Positions 1 through 7,458 are shown, counted from the stretch's first letter. The stretch: DNA of 12,150 nucleotides from Bacteroidota bacterium (GCA_010027395.1 RGVD01000059.1:1-12150); one strand, 5' to 3'. Made by a program: numbers and translations. The notes: generated from the sequence alone by a model not told the origin.

Positions 1-1
1 T

Positions 2-2578
2 TTATCTATTGATAAAAACTCATGTTATATAGGTAATCCATTTGTATTAACATTTACTACAACTGGCAACATTTCTAATACCTATCATATCTATTTAAAA
101 AATAGCACAGATTCCTATACTGTTTCAACTTCAAATAAAATATCAGATACCCTTTACGAGGCCTATTTTTTATTTCGTGAATATGATCCACCCGGAGATT
201 ATTACCTAAGTATTGATTCTAGCACATTTCCAGAACCTATCCATATTCTAAAACCCAATTTTAAAGAACAATTTCAAATAGATTCAGTTCGGTCTTTTCC
301 TATTCATGTGAAAGACTTTGCCACGGACGGTATCAGAAAAATTGCCATTGATAAAATAGGAAATAAATACATTGCGGGCACCTTCTATGACAGCTCTTCT
401 ATCGGAAAACACAAACTAAACCCCAAAGGCTTACGCAATGGTTTTATTGCAAAAATTTCTCCAATAGATTCCATAATTTGGGTAAAAACCTTAGGCAGTA
501 AAATAGATTCTTCAGCAGGTATGCAAGCAGAAGAAGTGGATGCTATTCAAATTTATAATGATACCATTTTATATATCTGTGGTGCGATGTATTGCGATTC
601 AACTTTAAGATTTCAAGACAGCATCAAGATACAGTATCCCCCTAATAATGAAGGCTCCTTGGATGGTTTTTTAATGAAATTAGATACTGCGGGAAATCCT
701 ATTTGGACGGCCATGCAAGGTTCTAAAAATTTTGACCATACTAGCGATTTAAAGATTGACAAGAGAGGGAACATATACTTAACAGGAACGATATATCCAG
801 AATTACCCGATCAAATTTTACACTATGATACTTGCCTAACTTATGTTTATAGTGCAAGTAGAAAAGACTCCATTTCTATGAAAGCAAGATCGGATGAAAG
901 AGGTGGATTTTACCTAGCTAAATATTTTCCGGATGGAAACATTCATTGGGCCAAACGACAAGATAGAGGAACGGTATTAGCAGCCCAAGGCGTATCGTTA
1001 GCGCTGGGTTCAAACAATACCATTGTGGTGGTAGCTACTACTTCAGACCCACTTTCATACGACAATGGCTATTGCAGAGAAGTTGAATTTGGTGAAATAT
1101 TATGTTGCAATTCACACTATACCTTAATTAAAACAGATTCCATGGGAAATAAACTTTGGTGTTTTGATGATGGTAATTTTTCTAATGTTTTTAGTGTTGG
1201 AATCGACAAATGGGACAATATTTATTTACCTTACACAAGCACCGGATTTGGTTGGAGCTACGCTGCCATGATAAAAAAAATAAATCCAAATGGAAAAGTA
1301 ATTTGGACAAAGCCCATACACAGTAACATATCAAACGCGGGCCGATATGTACCTATTACAGATAGCCTTGGTAATACATATGTGAGTTATTCTTACCAAC
1401 ATTTTGCCTATATCAGTTATTATGTAATTGTGACAAAGAAATTAGATTCAGCTGGCAATGAGATGACCATCTTTTATCCTTCTCCTATAACCATGAGCAA
1501 TTACAATGGTCCAACGGCAATGGCATTTCATCCTTACAAACGCTTGGTATACATGGCAGGTAATTATTCTGCAGCATTAAACTTTGATAAAAATGCCTAT
1601 TACGTATTCAAACCAAGTGTGTATTTCACCAGCTTTATTACCCACCCTAGCAACATTTCTCCCATCCCAAAACTCGATAGTGTAAGGGTGATTCCATCAG
1701 CACCAGATACAAGCAAATGGGTTAACTTCTTATCTTTTTCGAGTTACCCAAAAGGACCTATTAAAACGGTATATAAAAACACACAAATAAATGGCTTTCG
1801 AATCGATCTATTGCAAGCATTTAGCATGGATACCCTCCCTGCAGTTATTCAAAGAGTAGATACATTTTTAGGAAAAAAATTACCTGAAGGTCTCTATACT
1901 GTTTACCATAATTTTTTGGACTCGAGTACAGGCATGATAGTAGATAGAGATACCTTCATCTTTGTGGTAAAATTACCGCCACGCATTCATATACCAGGTA
2001 CAATTGATACCCTATTTGTTATTCCCCATAAACCTAGCACAAATGATACGGTTAAGCTAGTTGTACAAACAAGTTTTGCTTACTCTCCCTGCATCAAAGA
2101 TACCAGTAAGATTTCATTAGGTGATAAAACAATATATATTCATACCGAACACCAAGAAGGATTGGTATTTGAAAAATGCATCAGCATAGATACGTTATCA
2201 CTTGGCAAATTTTCTGCATCCAATTGGGGAGTTGAATTTAGTTTAGATCAAAAAGGGACTAAAAAAACAGATGACTTTAGACGTTTAATCTTTCAAGTAA
2301 AATTACCAAGTACTGGTTTAAAAGATGAACTAAACTCAACAATATTTGGCATATATCCAAACCCTGCTAACAATGAATTTTATATACAAAGTAAAGCATT
2401 TGGAGAGGATGATTATTCCTTGAAAGTATATGCTATACAAGGTAAGCTACAGTATGAAATGCTGAAACTAAAAGAGGCTAATACTATACATACTCAAACT
2501 TGGCCTAGAGGCATTTATTTGGTTCAATTACAAAACAAGGACTCCTTCTATCATTCTAAATTGGTGGTGATTGATTAA
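2..2578 (+). CDS. T9SS-sorted surface/secreted protein with propeller-like repeats (5'-truncated by window)
   Basis: The frame is open from base 2 with no stop, so the N-terminus and signal peptide lie before the window and 858 residues are visible. A GTG at 308 could pass for a start, but the coding frame upstream of it reads like the same kind of protein (an Ig-like stretch). Residues ~110-550 contain SBBP/beta-propeller-like units of the type GNxYxxGT followed by GFxxKxDxxGNxxW, for example GNKYIAGTF, GNIYLTGT and GNKLWCF. Two Ig-like modules follow at ~553-655 and ~660-770, both ending in F-V/Q-VKLP. The last ~75 residues (from ~783) match a type A T9SS sorting domain: IYPNPANNEF, a middle beta segment, then RGIYLVQLQN and a final KLVVID. 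In known T9SS cargo this tail directs export across the outer membrane and is removed by the sortase. The substrate or ligand is unknown. Tyr, Asn, Ser and Thr richness is typical of such exported proteins. The tail is the surest part; the propeller call is by repeat pattern. Confidence 0.85.
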   Translation, partial: LSIDKNSCYIGNPFVLTFTTTGNISNTYHIYLKNSTDSYTVSTSNKISDTLYEAYFLFREYDPPGDYYLSIDSSTFPEPIHILKPNFKEQFQIDSVRSFPIHVKDFATDGIRKIAIDKIGNKYIAGTFYDSSSIGKHKLNPKGLRNGFIAKISPIDSIIWVKTLGSKIDSSAGMQAEEVDAIQIYNDTILYICGAMYCDSTLRFQDSIKIQYPPNNEGSLDGFLMKLDTAGNPIWTAMQGSKNFDHTSDLKIDKRGNIYLTGTIYPELPDQILHYDTCLTYVYSASRKDSISMKARSDERGGFYLAKYFPDGNIHWAKRQDRGTVLAAQGVSLALGSNNTIVVVATTSDPLSYDNGYCREVEFGEILCCNSHYTLIKTDSMGNKLWCFDDGNFSNVFSVGIDKWDNIYLPYTSTGFGWSYAAMIKKINPNGKVIWTKPIHSNISNAGRYVPITDSLGNTYVSYSYQHFAYISYYVIVTKKLDSAGNEMTIFYPSPITMSNYNGPTAMAFHPYKRLVYMAGNYSAALNFDKNAYYVFKPSVYFTSFITHPSNISPIPKLDSVRVIPSAPDTSKWVNFLSFSSYPKGPIKTVYKNTQINGFRIDLLQAFSMDTLPAVIQRVDTFLGKKLPEGLYTVYHNFLDSSTGMIVDRDTFIFVVKLPPRIHIPGTIDTLFVIPHKPSTNDTVKLVVQTSFAYSPCIKDTSKISLGDKTIYIHTEHQEGLVFEKCISIDTLSLGKFSASNWGVEFSLDQKGTKKTDDFRRLIFQVKLPSTGLKDELNSTIFGIYPNPANNEFYIQSKAFGEDDYSLKVYAIQGKLQYEMLKLKEANTIHTQTWPRGIYLVQLQNKDSFYHSKLVVID

Positions 2579-2604
2579 AAAAATAAAATCCTTCTTGAAT
2601 AACT

Positions 2605-2640
2605 AGCTGGTTCGCTGCTTCGGATTTGTAATCCGATTTT
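2605..2640. repeat. Short palindromic (REP-like) hairpin unit after the T9SS gene
   Basis: A perfect 6-bp stem, CGGATT (2621-2626) and AATCCG (2630-2635), encloses a 3-base loop and is followed by ATTTTAAT. It lies 42 bases after the stop of the T9SS gene and is preceded by a GC-richer stretch, GCTGGTTCGCTGCTT. The hairpin plus T-rich tail could serve as a weak terminator. The short palindrome with a GC-rich flank also resembles the REP-type repeats found between Bacteroidota genes. The hairpin is seen directly; repeat status is inferred because only one copy is in the window. Confidence 0.4.
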
Positions 2641-2772
2641 AATATGCTAAAAATATTTTGGCATTCGTTTGTCCAGATCCTTCTTTGCTACATAATGCTT
2701 CTCTAACCAACAACCTCAGTCATATACATATATAATCAGCTGTCATGTTGCTTCAACATACAAAACATTATC
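2641..2772. other. Non-coding gap upstream of fabG
   Basis: No credible reading frame is present here. One small perfect palindrome is visible: ATGTTG (2745-2750), loop CTT, CAACAT (2754-2759), with no T-run after it. The rest is AT-rich with no obvious structure. The right end borders the candidate fabG promoter. Confidence 0.5.
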
Positions 2773-2819
2773 TTGCGTTAAATCAAGATTTTTAATTCTA
2801 TGTTTTTCAATTATGTTTG
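2773..2819 (+). promoter_or_regulatory. Candidate fabG promoter region
   Basis: Two overlapping options fit the Bacteroidota -33/-7 pattern. One is TTGC (2773-2776), a 22-base spacer and TATGTTTT (2799-2806). The other is the exact TAnnTTTG match TATGTTTG (2812-2819), which has only a T-rich -33. Either would start transcription shortly before the fabG ATG at 2836. This also argues against using the in-frame ATG at 2800, which lies inside the promoter candidates. Confidence 0.4.
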
Positions 2820-2835
2820 TTACCAAACAAACCAT

Positions 2836-3582
2836 ATGAAATTACTTGAAGGAAAAACAGCTTTAGTGACTGGCGCGACACGCGGCATAGGAAAAGGTAT
2901 TGCCCTAAAACTTGCCAATGAAGGAGCTAACATTGCATTCACTTTTGTGAGTTCTGTTGAAAAAGCAAAGGTATTTGAAGCAGAACTAACCAGCCTTGGT
3001 GTGAAAGCTAAAGGATACCAGAGCAATGCAGCCGAGTTTACTGAAGCTGAGCGTTTGATAGATGATATTACCAAAGAATTTGGTTCATTGGATGTATTGG
3101 TAAATAATGCAGGGATTACCCGTGATGGTTTGCTTATGCGTATGACAGAGCAACACTGGGATGAAGTAATGGATACCAATTTAAAATCAGCCTTTGCTCT
3201 AACCAAAGCTGCCATGAAACCCATGATGAAAGCCCGCAATGGTTCTATAATAAATATTACCTCAGTGGTTGGTATTACTGGAAATGCAGGACAGGCCAAT
3301 TATGCCGCTTCAAAAGCAGGTATGATTGGATTAACCAAATCAGTGGCTAAAGAATTAGGCTCACGCAATATCCGTTGCAATGCCATTGCACCTGGATTTA
3401 TTGAAACTGAAATGACTGAAGCATTAAGTGAAGATATTCGCAAACAATGGACGGATGGCATTGCCTTAAAACGCGGTGGAAGTCCTGAAGAAGTAGCAAA
3501 TGCAGTTTTGTTCTTAGCATCAAACATGTCGAGCTACATTAGCGGACAAACACTGAATGTTTGCGGTGGAATGGTAATGTAG
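2836..3582 (+). CDS. fabG: 3-oxoacyl-[acyl-carrier-protein] reductase FabG
   Basis: This NADPH-dependent reductase converts 3-ketoacyl-ACP to 3-hydroxyacyl-ACP in the cytoplasmic FASII cycle. The 248-residue protein is a complete classical short-chain dehydrogenase. It has the cofactor motif TGATRGIG (12-19), NNAG (90-93), catalytic Asn115 in DTNLKS, Ser143 in ITSVVG, and Tyr156 and Lys160 in NYAASK, followed by APG (185-187). The C-terminus GGMVM is typical of FabG rather than other SDRs. The start at 2836 is preferred over the in-frame ATG at 2800 because MKLLEGKTALVTG is the normal FabG beginning and the 12 extra residues (MFFNYV...) have no family counterpart. The start has no Shine-Dalgarno, only an A-rich leader. 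The gene stands alone, without acpP or fabD/fabF beside it, and converges on the ppx-like gene. Confidence 0.95.
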   Translation: MKLLEGKTALVTGATRGIGKGIALKLANEGANIAFTFVSSVEKAKVFEAELTSLGVKAKGYQSNAAEFTEAERLIDDITKEFGSLDVLVNNAGITRDGLLMRMTEQHWDEVMDTNLKSAFALTKAAMKPMMKARNGSIINITSVVGITGNAGQANYAASKAGMIGLTKSVAKELGSRNIRCNAIAPGFIETEMTEALSEDIRKQWTDGIALKRGGSPEEVANAVLFLASNMSSYISGQTLNVCGGMVM

Positions 3583-3688
3583 TTTGTTTTTTCACAGATT
3601 TTATGGTCTTATTTAAATAAGGCAAACTTAGCGCGAAGCCAAAACAATTGATTAAATAGTAGGCGAGCGTTGGGTTGAAAAAATGCGG

Positions 3689-3710
3689 GCCAAGCATCAG
3701 GCTGATGGGC
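3689..3710. repeat. GC-rich hairpin in the fabG/ppx gap (candidate dispersed repeat, part A)
   Basis: CATCAG (3695-3700) and CTGATG (3702-3707) form a perfect stem around a single G. The stem extends through a 3-base bulge to GCC (3689-3691) and GGC (3708-3710). A further weaker pairing, GCGTTGG (3667-3673) with CCAAGC (3690-3695), is an alternative fold. The stretch 3661-3715 is visibly richer in G and C than the AT-rich surroundings and non-coding, as in mobile or dispersed repeat elements. Repeat status is inferred. Confidence 0.45.
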
Positions 3711-3728
3711 GGAAGCTTATTTTTTTCT

Positions 3729-3781
3729 AGATTTTTTGCTTACTTTTTCATCAATGGAAAAAGTAAGAGAAAGAAAAATCT
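3729..3781. repeat. Long hairpin in the fabG/ppx gap (candidate dispersed repeat, part B)
   Basis: An 11-bp perfect stem, CTTACTTTTTC (3739-3749) with GAAAAAGTAAG (3757-3767), encloses a 7-base loop. An outer 8-bp stem, AGATTTTT (3729-3736) with AAAAATCT (3774-3781), extends it across an asymmetric internal loop. It sits between two convergent genes, where it could stop transcription from both sides. However, neither strand has a clean T-run directly after the inner stem, so it is not a canonical intrinsic terminator. Its size and symmetry suggest a structured repeat. Confidence 0.5.
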
Positions 3782-3783
3782 TG

Positions 3784-3802
3784 AAAGATTAATTATATCT
3801 TT
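3784..3802 (-). terminator. Weak candidate terminator downstream of the ppx-like gene
   Basis: AAAGAT (3784-3789) and ATCTTT (3797-3802) form a 6-bp AT-rich stem with a 7-base loop, 37 bases past the stop of the minus-strand gene. Read on the minus strand, it is followed by CAAGATTTTTCTTT, a T-rich tail. The stem is low in GC, so strength is doubtful. The larger hairpin just beyond may contribute. Confidence 0.3.
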
Positions 3803-3839
3803 AAATATTCGAACATCCCTATACAAGTAGGTTTACCTT

Positions 3840-4727
3840 CTAATTCTTCTTCACATATTTGTCATATAGGTCTAAAAGAATACCATCTTTTAAACCAGAA
3901 TTGTCAGGAGAATATACTTTTTCAATATCTGCCCAACTTAAAATTCTTAGATAAATATCGGCTGAAGTACCAATAATATCAGCTCTATCGGGGTTTAATT
4001 TTAATTGCTCGATACGCTCGGTAACTGACATTTTAGTTACCTTACGATGAAAGTTTTTTAATTGCTCTCTTGTAAAGTAATCGGTGTTGGCCCCTTCACT
4101 TATAATATTAGAAATTTTATTAATCGTTCCGCTAGTTACCACTGCGGATAGGTTTTCTAAGCCTTTGGTGTTTTTTCGCACCCAATCTTCTATGGTTTCC
4201 CAAGTTTTTTCTTTCACAGCCCCATCAAACATTCTTACAGTTCCTATGTCAAAAGAAACAGAATGAATGGCTTTCTGGTTTTGAATAATTGTCATTTCAG
4301 TGCTTCCGCCTCCAACATCAATAGTTAAATAGTTTTTATTTTTTTCAAACAAGGTATCTATCGATCGAAGTATAATTTGGCTTTCCTCCTTACCGTCAAT
4401 AATTCGGATTTTCAATCCCGTTTTTTCAAAAACCTTTTGAACCACCTTATGTCCGTTTGAAGCTTCACGCAGAGCACTGGTAGCACAAGCCATATAGTAA
4501 TCTACTTCAAATACCTCCATCATCAGCATGTATGCTTTCATGGCTTTGTAAAAAATCTTAGCCTTATCTTTGCTGATAACACCTTCTTTGAAAGCATCAT
4601 CACCAAGGCGAACAGGAATGCGCACGAATTCTAATTTCTTAAATAATTCTTGCGGGTCATTGTCAACGGTGCGAACAATTTGCAATCGTACTGCATTCGA
4701 ACCTATATCAATGGCGGCTAGCTTCAT
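3840..4727 (-). CDS. ppx: Ppx/GppA-family phosphatase (probable exopolyphosphatase, short form)
   Basis: Ppx/GppA proteins remove terminal phosphates from polyphosphate or convert pppGpp to ppGpp in the cytoplasm. The 295-residue protein has the ASKHA (actin-like) fold motifs in order: phosphate-1 loop AIDIGSNAVRLQI (5-17), ACATSALREASN (80-91), GKEESQ (112-117) with the Glu114/Glu115 region expected to carry the catalytic base, phosphate-2 loop IDVGGGSTEM (136-145), TSGT (198-201) and PDRADII (246-252). It ends after the two actin-like lobes and lacks the C-terminal HD-type extension of the ~500-residue E. coli enzymes, as do other short bacterial Ppx proteins. Substrate choice between polyphosphate and pppGpp cannot be settled from sequence. 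No ppk lies beside it in this window. It is divergent from mreB with 201 bases between the starts and convergent with fabG. Confidence 0.88.
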   Translation of the reverse strand: MKLAAIDIGSNAVRLQIVRTVDNDPQELFKKLEFVRIPVRLGDDAFKEGVISKDKAKIFYKAMKAYMLMMEVFEVDYYMACATSALREASNGHKVVQKVFEKTGLKIRIIDGKEESQIILRSIDTLFEKNKNYLTIDVGGGSTEMTIIQNQKAIHSVSFDIGTVRMFDGAVKEKTWETIEDWVRKNTKGLENLSAVVTSGTINKISNIISEGANTDYFTREQLKNFHRKVTKMSVTERIEQLKLNPDRADIIGTSADIYLRILSWADIEKVYSPDNSGLKDGILLDLYDKYVKKN

Positions 4728-4791
4728 CTTTTAATTTTTTGCAATATATATGTATGATGTTACTTTTCGTAGAATTAAATATTCAATTGGC

Positions 4792-4822
4792 ATTATAAAA
4801 AGCAAAAATGAATGACTTCAAA
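4792..4822 (-). promoter_or_regulatory. Weak candidate promoter of the ppx-like gene
   Basis: On the minus strand, TTTG (4822-4819) is followed after 21 bases by TATAATGC, whose TATAAT spans 4797-4792. This is a partial fit to the Bacteroidota -33/-7 pattern and also resembles a sigma70-type TTGAAG-18-TATAAT. It would leave a leader of roughly 55-60 bases before the ATG at 4727. No exact TAnnTTTG box is present in this half of the gap. Confidence 0.28.
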
Positions 4823-4876
4823 GCTTTAAAAAAAATATTATTGTGGTGTTAAAATTTTGCTCTGTTTTGCATTAAC

Positions 4877-4908
4877 TTGCAGCGAAATTTTTTAAACAAA
4901 TATTTTGG
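4877..4908 (+). promoter_or_regulatory. Candidate promoter of the mreBCD-mrdA-rodA operon
   Basis: TTGC (4877-4880) is separated by 20 bases from TATTTTGG (4901-4908). This is close to the Bacteroidota -33 TTTG/TTG and -7 TAnnTTTG pattern, with one base missing inside the -7 box. Transcription would begin near 4914, leaving a very short leader to the mreB ATG at 4929. GGGAGA (4911-4916) resembles a Shine-Dalgarno but ends 12 bases before the ATG, farther than usual. Confidence 0.45.
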
Positions 4909-4928
4909 TAGGGAGATAAGTATAGAAA

Positions 4929-5951
4929 ATGAGCGTATTCAACTTTTTAACACAAGATTTAGCAATAGATTTAGGCACAGCAAACACTTTGATTATACAC
5001 AAAGATCAGGTGGTTGTTGATGAGCCATCTATTATTGCTATTAATAGAAGAACAGGCAATGTGATTGCAGTGGGAAGTCAAGCACAACAAATGCATGGTA
5101 AAGTGCATGAGGATATTAAAACTGTTCGTCCTTTGAAGGACGGAGTAATTGCTGATTTTCAAGCAGCAGAGCACATGATACGTGGGCTTATCGGCATGAT
5201 TCCTCAAAACAACAAGCTTATCAAACCACAACAACGCATGGTTATTTGTATTCCATCAGGTATTACCGAAGTGGAAAAACGTGCTGTTAAAGACAGCGCA
5301 GAACGTGCTGGTGCCAAAGAGGTCTATCTTATTCATGAGCCAATGGCTGCTGCCATTGGTATTGGTATTGACGTATTTGAGCCAATGGGTAATATGATTA
5401 TTGATATAGGAGGTGGAACTACCGAGATTGCCGTTATTGCCTTGGCAGGTATTGTATGCGACCAATCCATTCGCGTGGCAGGTGATGAGTTTACAGAAGA
5501 TATTTTAGACTATATGCGCAGACAACATAATTTACTGGTGGGAGAGCGCACTGCTGAAAAAATAAAAATCGAGGTGGGTTCAGCTTTAAATGAACTTGAA
5601 AATGCACCGCCTGATTATGCGGTTAATGGCCGAGATTTGATGACAGGTATTCCTAAGCAAATTTTTGTTTCGTACACTGAGATTGCTTCAGCTTTGGATA
5701 AATCAATATCTAAAATTGAAGAAGCTGTCCTTAGAGCTCTAGAATTAACTCCACCTGAGCTTTCAGCGGATATTTACTCAACTGGTTTGTATCTTACTGG
5801 CGGTGGGGCTTTGCTGCGTGGTCTTGATAAGCGTATAGCAGCTAAAACCAAATTGCCGGTGCATGTGGCCGAAGACCCATTACGTGCTGTAGTTCGTGGA
5901 ACAGGCATGGCATTGAAAAATCTTAAGAATTTCAAATTTTTAATGACATAA
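4929..5951 (+). CDS. mreB: Rod shape-determining protein MreB (bacterial actin)
   Basis: MreB is an ATP-binding actin homologue. It forms membrane-bound filaments under the inner membrane that orient side-wall peptidoglycan synthesis. The 340-residue length is normal. Visible motifs are phosphate-1 DLGTANT (14-20), the RPLKDGVIADF segment (67-77), IPSGITEVEKRA (108-119), HEPMAAAIG (136-144), phosphate-2 DIGGGTTEIAV (159-169), AGDEF (184-188) and the adenosine-binding loop TGGGALLRGLD (290-300). The hydrophobic N-terminus (MSVFNFL) could serve as the membrane-binding end. It is the first gene of the five-gene shape cluster, 55 bases before mreC, and divergent from the ppx-like gene. No key nucleotide-binding residue looks missing. 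Confidence 0.97.
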   Translation: MSVFNFLTQDLAIDLGTANTLIIHKDQVVVDEPSIIAINRRTGNVIAVGSQAQQMHGKVHEDIKTVRPLKDGVIADFQAAEHMIRGLIGMIPQNNKLIKPQQRMVICIPSGITEVEKRAVKDSAERAGAKEVYLIHEPMAAAIGIGIDVFEPMGNMIIDIGGGTTEIAVIALAGIVCDQSIRVAGDEFTEDILDYMRRQHNLLVGERTAEKIKIEVGSALNELENAPPDYAVNGRDLMTGIPKQIFVSYTEIASALDKSISKIEEAVLRALELTPPELSADIYSTGLYLTGGGALLRGLDKRIAAKTKLPVHVAEDPLRAVVRGTGMALKNLKNFKFLMT

Positions 5952-6006
5952 TTTGAATATAGTTTATCGGTTTTAGCCCCGCTTAAGCCCACACTAATAC
6001 TACATA

Positions 6007-6843
6007 ATGCGCAACATTATATTCTTTTTATATAAGTACTATACTTTTATGCTCTTTATAGGGCTTGAGTTGCTGTCATTTATTATCATTTATCGTTATA
6101 ACAATTACCAAAAAGCTAGTTTTTTAAATTATACAGGTTCTGTTAGCTCTGGTTTTTATAATGCTGTAAATAATACCACCTCATATTTCAACCTAAAAAA
6201 TGTAAACGATAGTTTGCAAGCCGAAAATGCCCGTTTGCGTTCACAATTGCTAAATGCATTTTATCAAAATTCTTTTACCATTACTAAAATAAGTGACACC
6301 ACCTATAAACAGCAATATGAGTATATTTCTGCCAGTGTAGTAAACAATTCGGTTACTAAAAGAAACAACTACATTACCCTTGACAAAGGCAGTGAACACG
6401 GTATAGAAAAAGGTATGGGGGTTATTTGTGGCAATGGCATTGTGGGTACTGTGCAATTCGTGAGTAGAAACTACAGTGTAGTATTATCATTCTTAAATAG
6501 CCAATCTAACTTGAGTGTGAAAGTGAAGAAGAACAATGCCTTTGGTTCATTGGTATGGGAGGGTGACGACCCTGGAGAAGCTAAGTTGAAGGATGTAAAC
6601 AAGCATGTTAAAATTGCTGTGAACGATGATATTGTAACCAGTAATTATTCAACTATTTACCCTGAAGGAATTCCTGTTGGAACCATAAGCAACCACTACT
6701 TAGACGATGGTGAGAATTTTCATAGCATTGATATTAAACTAAACACAGATTTTGGCACACTGAAAAGTGTTTATGTTATTCGAAATTTACTTAAATATCA
6801 GCAACAAGGCATTGAAGCTTTAGTTAACCCTGAAAAACATTGA
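6007..6843 (+). CDS. mreC: Rod shape-determining protein MreC
   Basis: MreC is a bitopic inner-membrane protein whose periplasmic part links MreB filaments to PBP2 and RodA. The 278-residue protein has a short cytoplasmic start, one membrane helix (~10-30), a predicted coiled coil (~62-86, NVNDSLQAENARLRSQLL) and a periplasmic beta-barrel region (~105-262). The latter contains LDKGSEHGIEKGMGVI (125-140) and GIVGTV (144-149), hallmark MreC segments, and YPEGIPVGTI (218-227) near the end. There is no long Pro/Gln-rich tail after the barrel. The ATG at 6007 gives the usual MreC start (charged MRN followed by the membrane helix) and has no Shine-Dalgarno. Its stop overlaps the mreD start. Confidence 0.94.
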   Translation: MRNIIFFLYKYYTFMLFIGLELLSFIIIYRYNNYQKASFLNYTGSVSSGFYNAVNNTTSYFNLKNVNDSLQAENARLRSQLLNAFYQNSFTITKISDTTYKQQYEYISASVVNNSVTKRNNYITLDKGSEHGIEKGMGVICGNGIVGTVQFVSRNYSVVLSFLNSQSNLSVKVKKNNAFGSLVWEGDDPGEAKLKDVNKHVKIAVNDDIVTSNYSTIYPEGIPVGTISNHYLDDGENFHSIDIKLNTDFGTLKSVYVIRNLLKYQQQGIEALVNPEKH

Positions 6844-7367
6844 TAATAGAATTAGTATCAAATATCGTTAAGTTCATACTGCTCATGCTGTTTCAGTTGT
6901 TGGTAGTAAACAAACTAGGAATTAGTACCTATGTGAATCCTTATGTTTATGTTGTTTTTATTTTGTTACTACCCATCAAAATAAAACCATGGATGGTATT
7001 GGTCATTTCTTGTTTAACAGGTATGGTGATGGATAGTTTCAGTAGCACACCCGGTTTGCACATGGCAGCCTGCGTTTGTATGGGTTATTTACGTGGTTTC
7101 TACCTTCGTTTTGCAACGGGTAAAGATGACCAAGAATCTAATATCGTACCCAACTTATCAAACAAAGGTTGGGTATGGTTTTCTGTCTACACATTCATCA
7201 TGGTTTTCACTCACCATTTCATGCTTTTCTTCCTCGAAATTTATGGCTTGAACCAATTTTTCGGAACCCTTATACAAATATTTTTTAGTACAATTTTCTC
7301 TGTAATTATAATTGTTATTGGACAGTTTTTGTTTTATAATTTCTCTCAAAGTAAAGGAAAAATATAG
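6840..7367 (+). CDS. mreD: Rod shape-determining protein MreD (TTG start)
   Basis: MreD is a small polytopic inner-membrane partner of MreC and PBP2 in the elongasome. The 175-residue protein is strongly hydrophobic with about five to six membrane segments (~8-25, 33-48, 50-65, 70-90, 112-134, 142-166). It has the family-typical stretch GMVMDSFSSTPGLHMAA (61-77), including the conserved Asp after the second or third helix. The start is TTG at 6840 in ATTGATAA, overlapping the mreC stop by four bases (TTGA). This start is chosen because MIIELVSNIVKFILL is the expected MreD beginning; the next Met, at residue 16, lies inside the first helix. The overlap suggests translational coupling to mreC. 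Confidence 0.92.
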   Translation: MIIELVSNIVKFILLMLFQLLVVNKLGISTYVNPYVYVVFILLLPIKIKPWMVLVISCLTGMVMDSFSSTPGLHMAACVCMGYLRGFYLRFATGKDDQESNIVPNLSNKGWVWFSVYTFIMVFTHHFMLFFLEIYGLNQFFGTLIQIFFSTIFSVIIIVIGQFLFYNFSQSKGKI

Positions 7368-7450
7368 TGGTATGAACTTATCGCAACTAATGAAATGAAG
7401 AATTTTTTACTTCTCCACAATTAAAATAATATCATTCACTCCTTTTGAAT

Positions 7451-7458
7451 TAGTTTTG
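7451..7458 (+). promoter_or_regulatory. Possible internal -7 box before mrdA
   Basis: TAGTTTTG is an exact match to the Bacteroidota -7 consensus TAnnTTTG, 34 bases before the mrdA ATG in the only sizeable gap (125 bases) within the shape cluster. No clear TTG-type -33 element lies 19-21 bases upstream. The gap could therefore carry a secondary promoter for mrdA-rodA, or the box may be chance in AT-rich DNA. Confidence 0.3.

Noticed and set aside
308..2578. GTG at 308 as the start of the T9SS protein
   Set aside because: The same frame is open back to base 2 and encodes Ig-like sequence, so the gene simply enters from the left edge.
2800..2835. Upstream in-frame ATG for fabG adding 12 residues
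   Set aside because: The added residues are not part of the FabG family N-terminus, and the codon lies within promoter-like sequence.
2820..3299. 159-residue minus-strand frame over fabG
   Set aside because: It is fully antisense to a well-conserved gene, with no recognisable domain; a shadow frame.
4971..5992. Several 69-87 residue minus-strand frames across mreB
   Set aside because: All are antisense to MreB motifs and have no family resemblance.
5952..6006. GCTTAAGC palindrome between mreB and mreC as a terminator or regulatory hairpin
   Set aside because: It is only 8 bases, has no loop or T-run, and lies within an operon.
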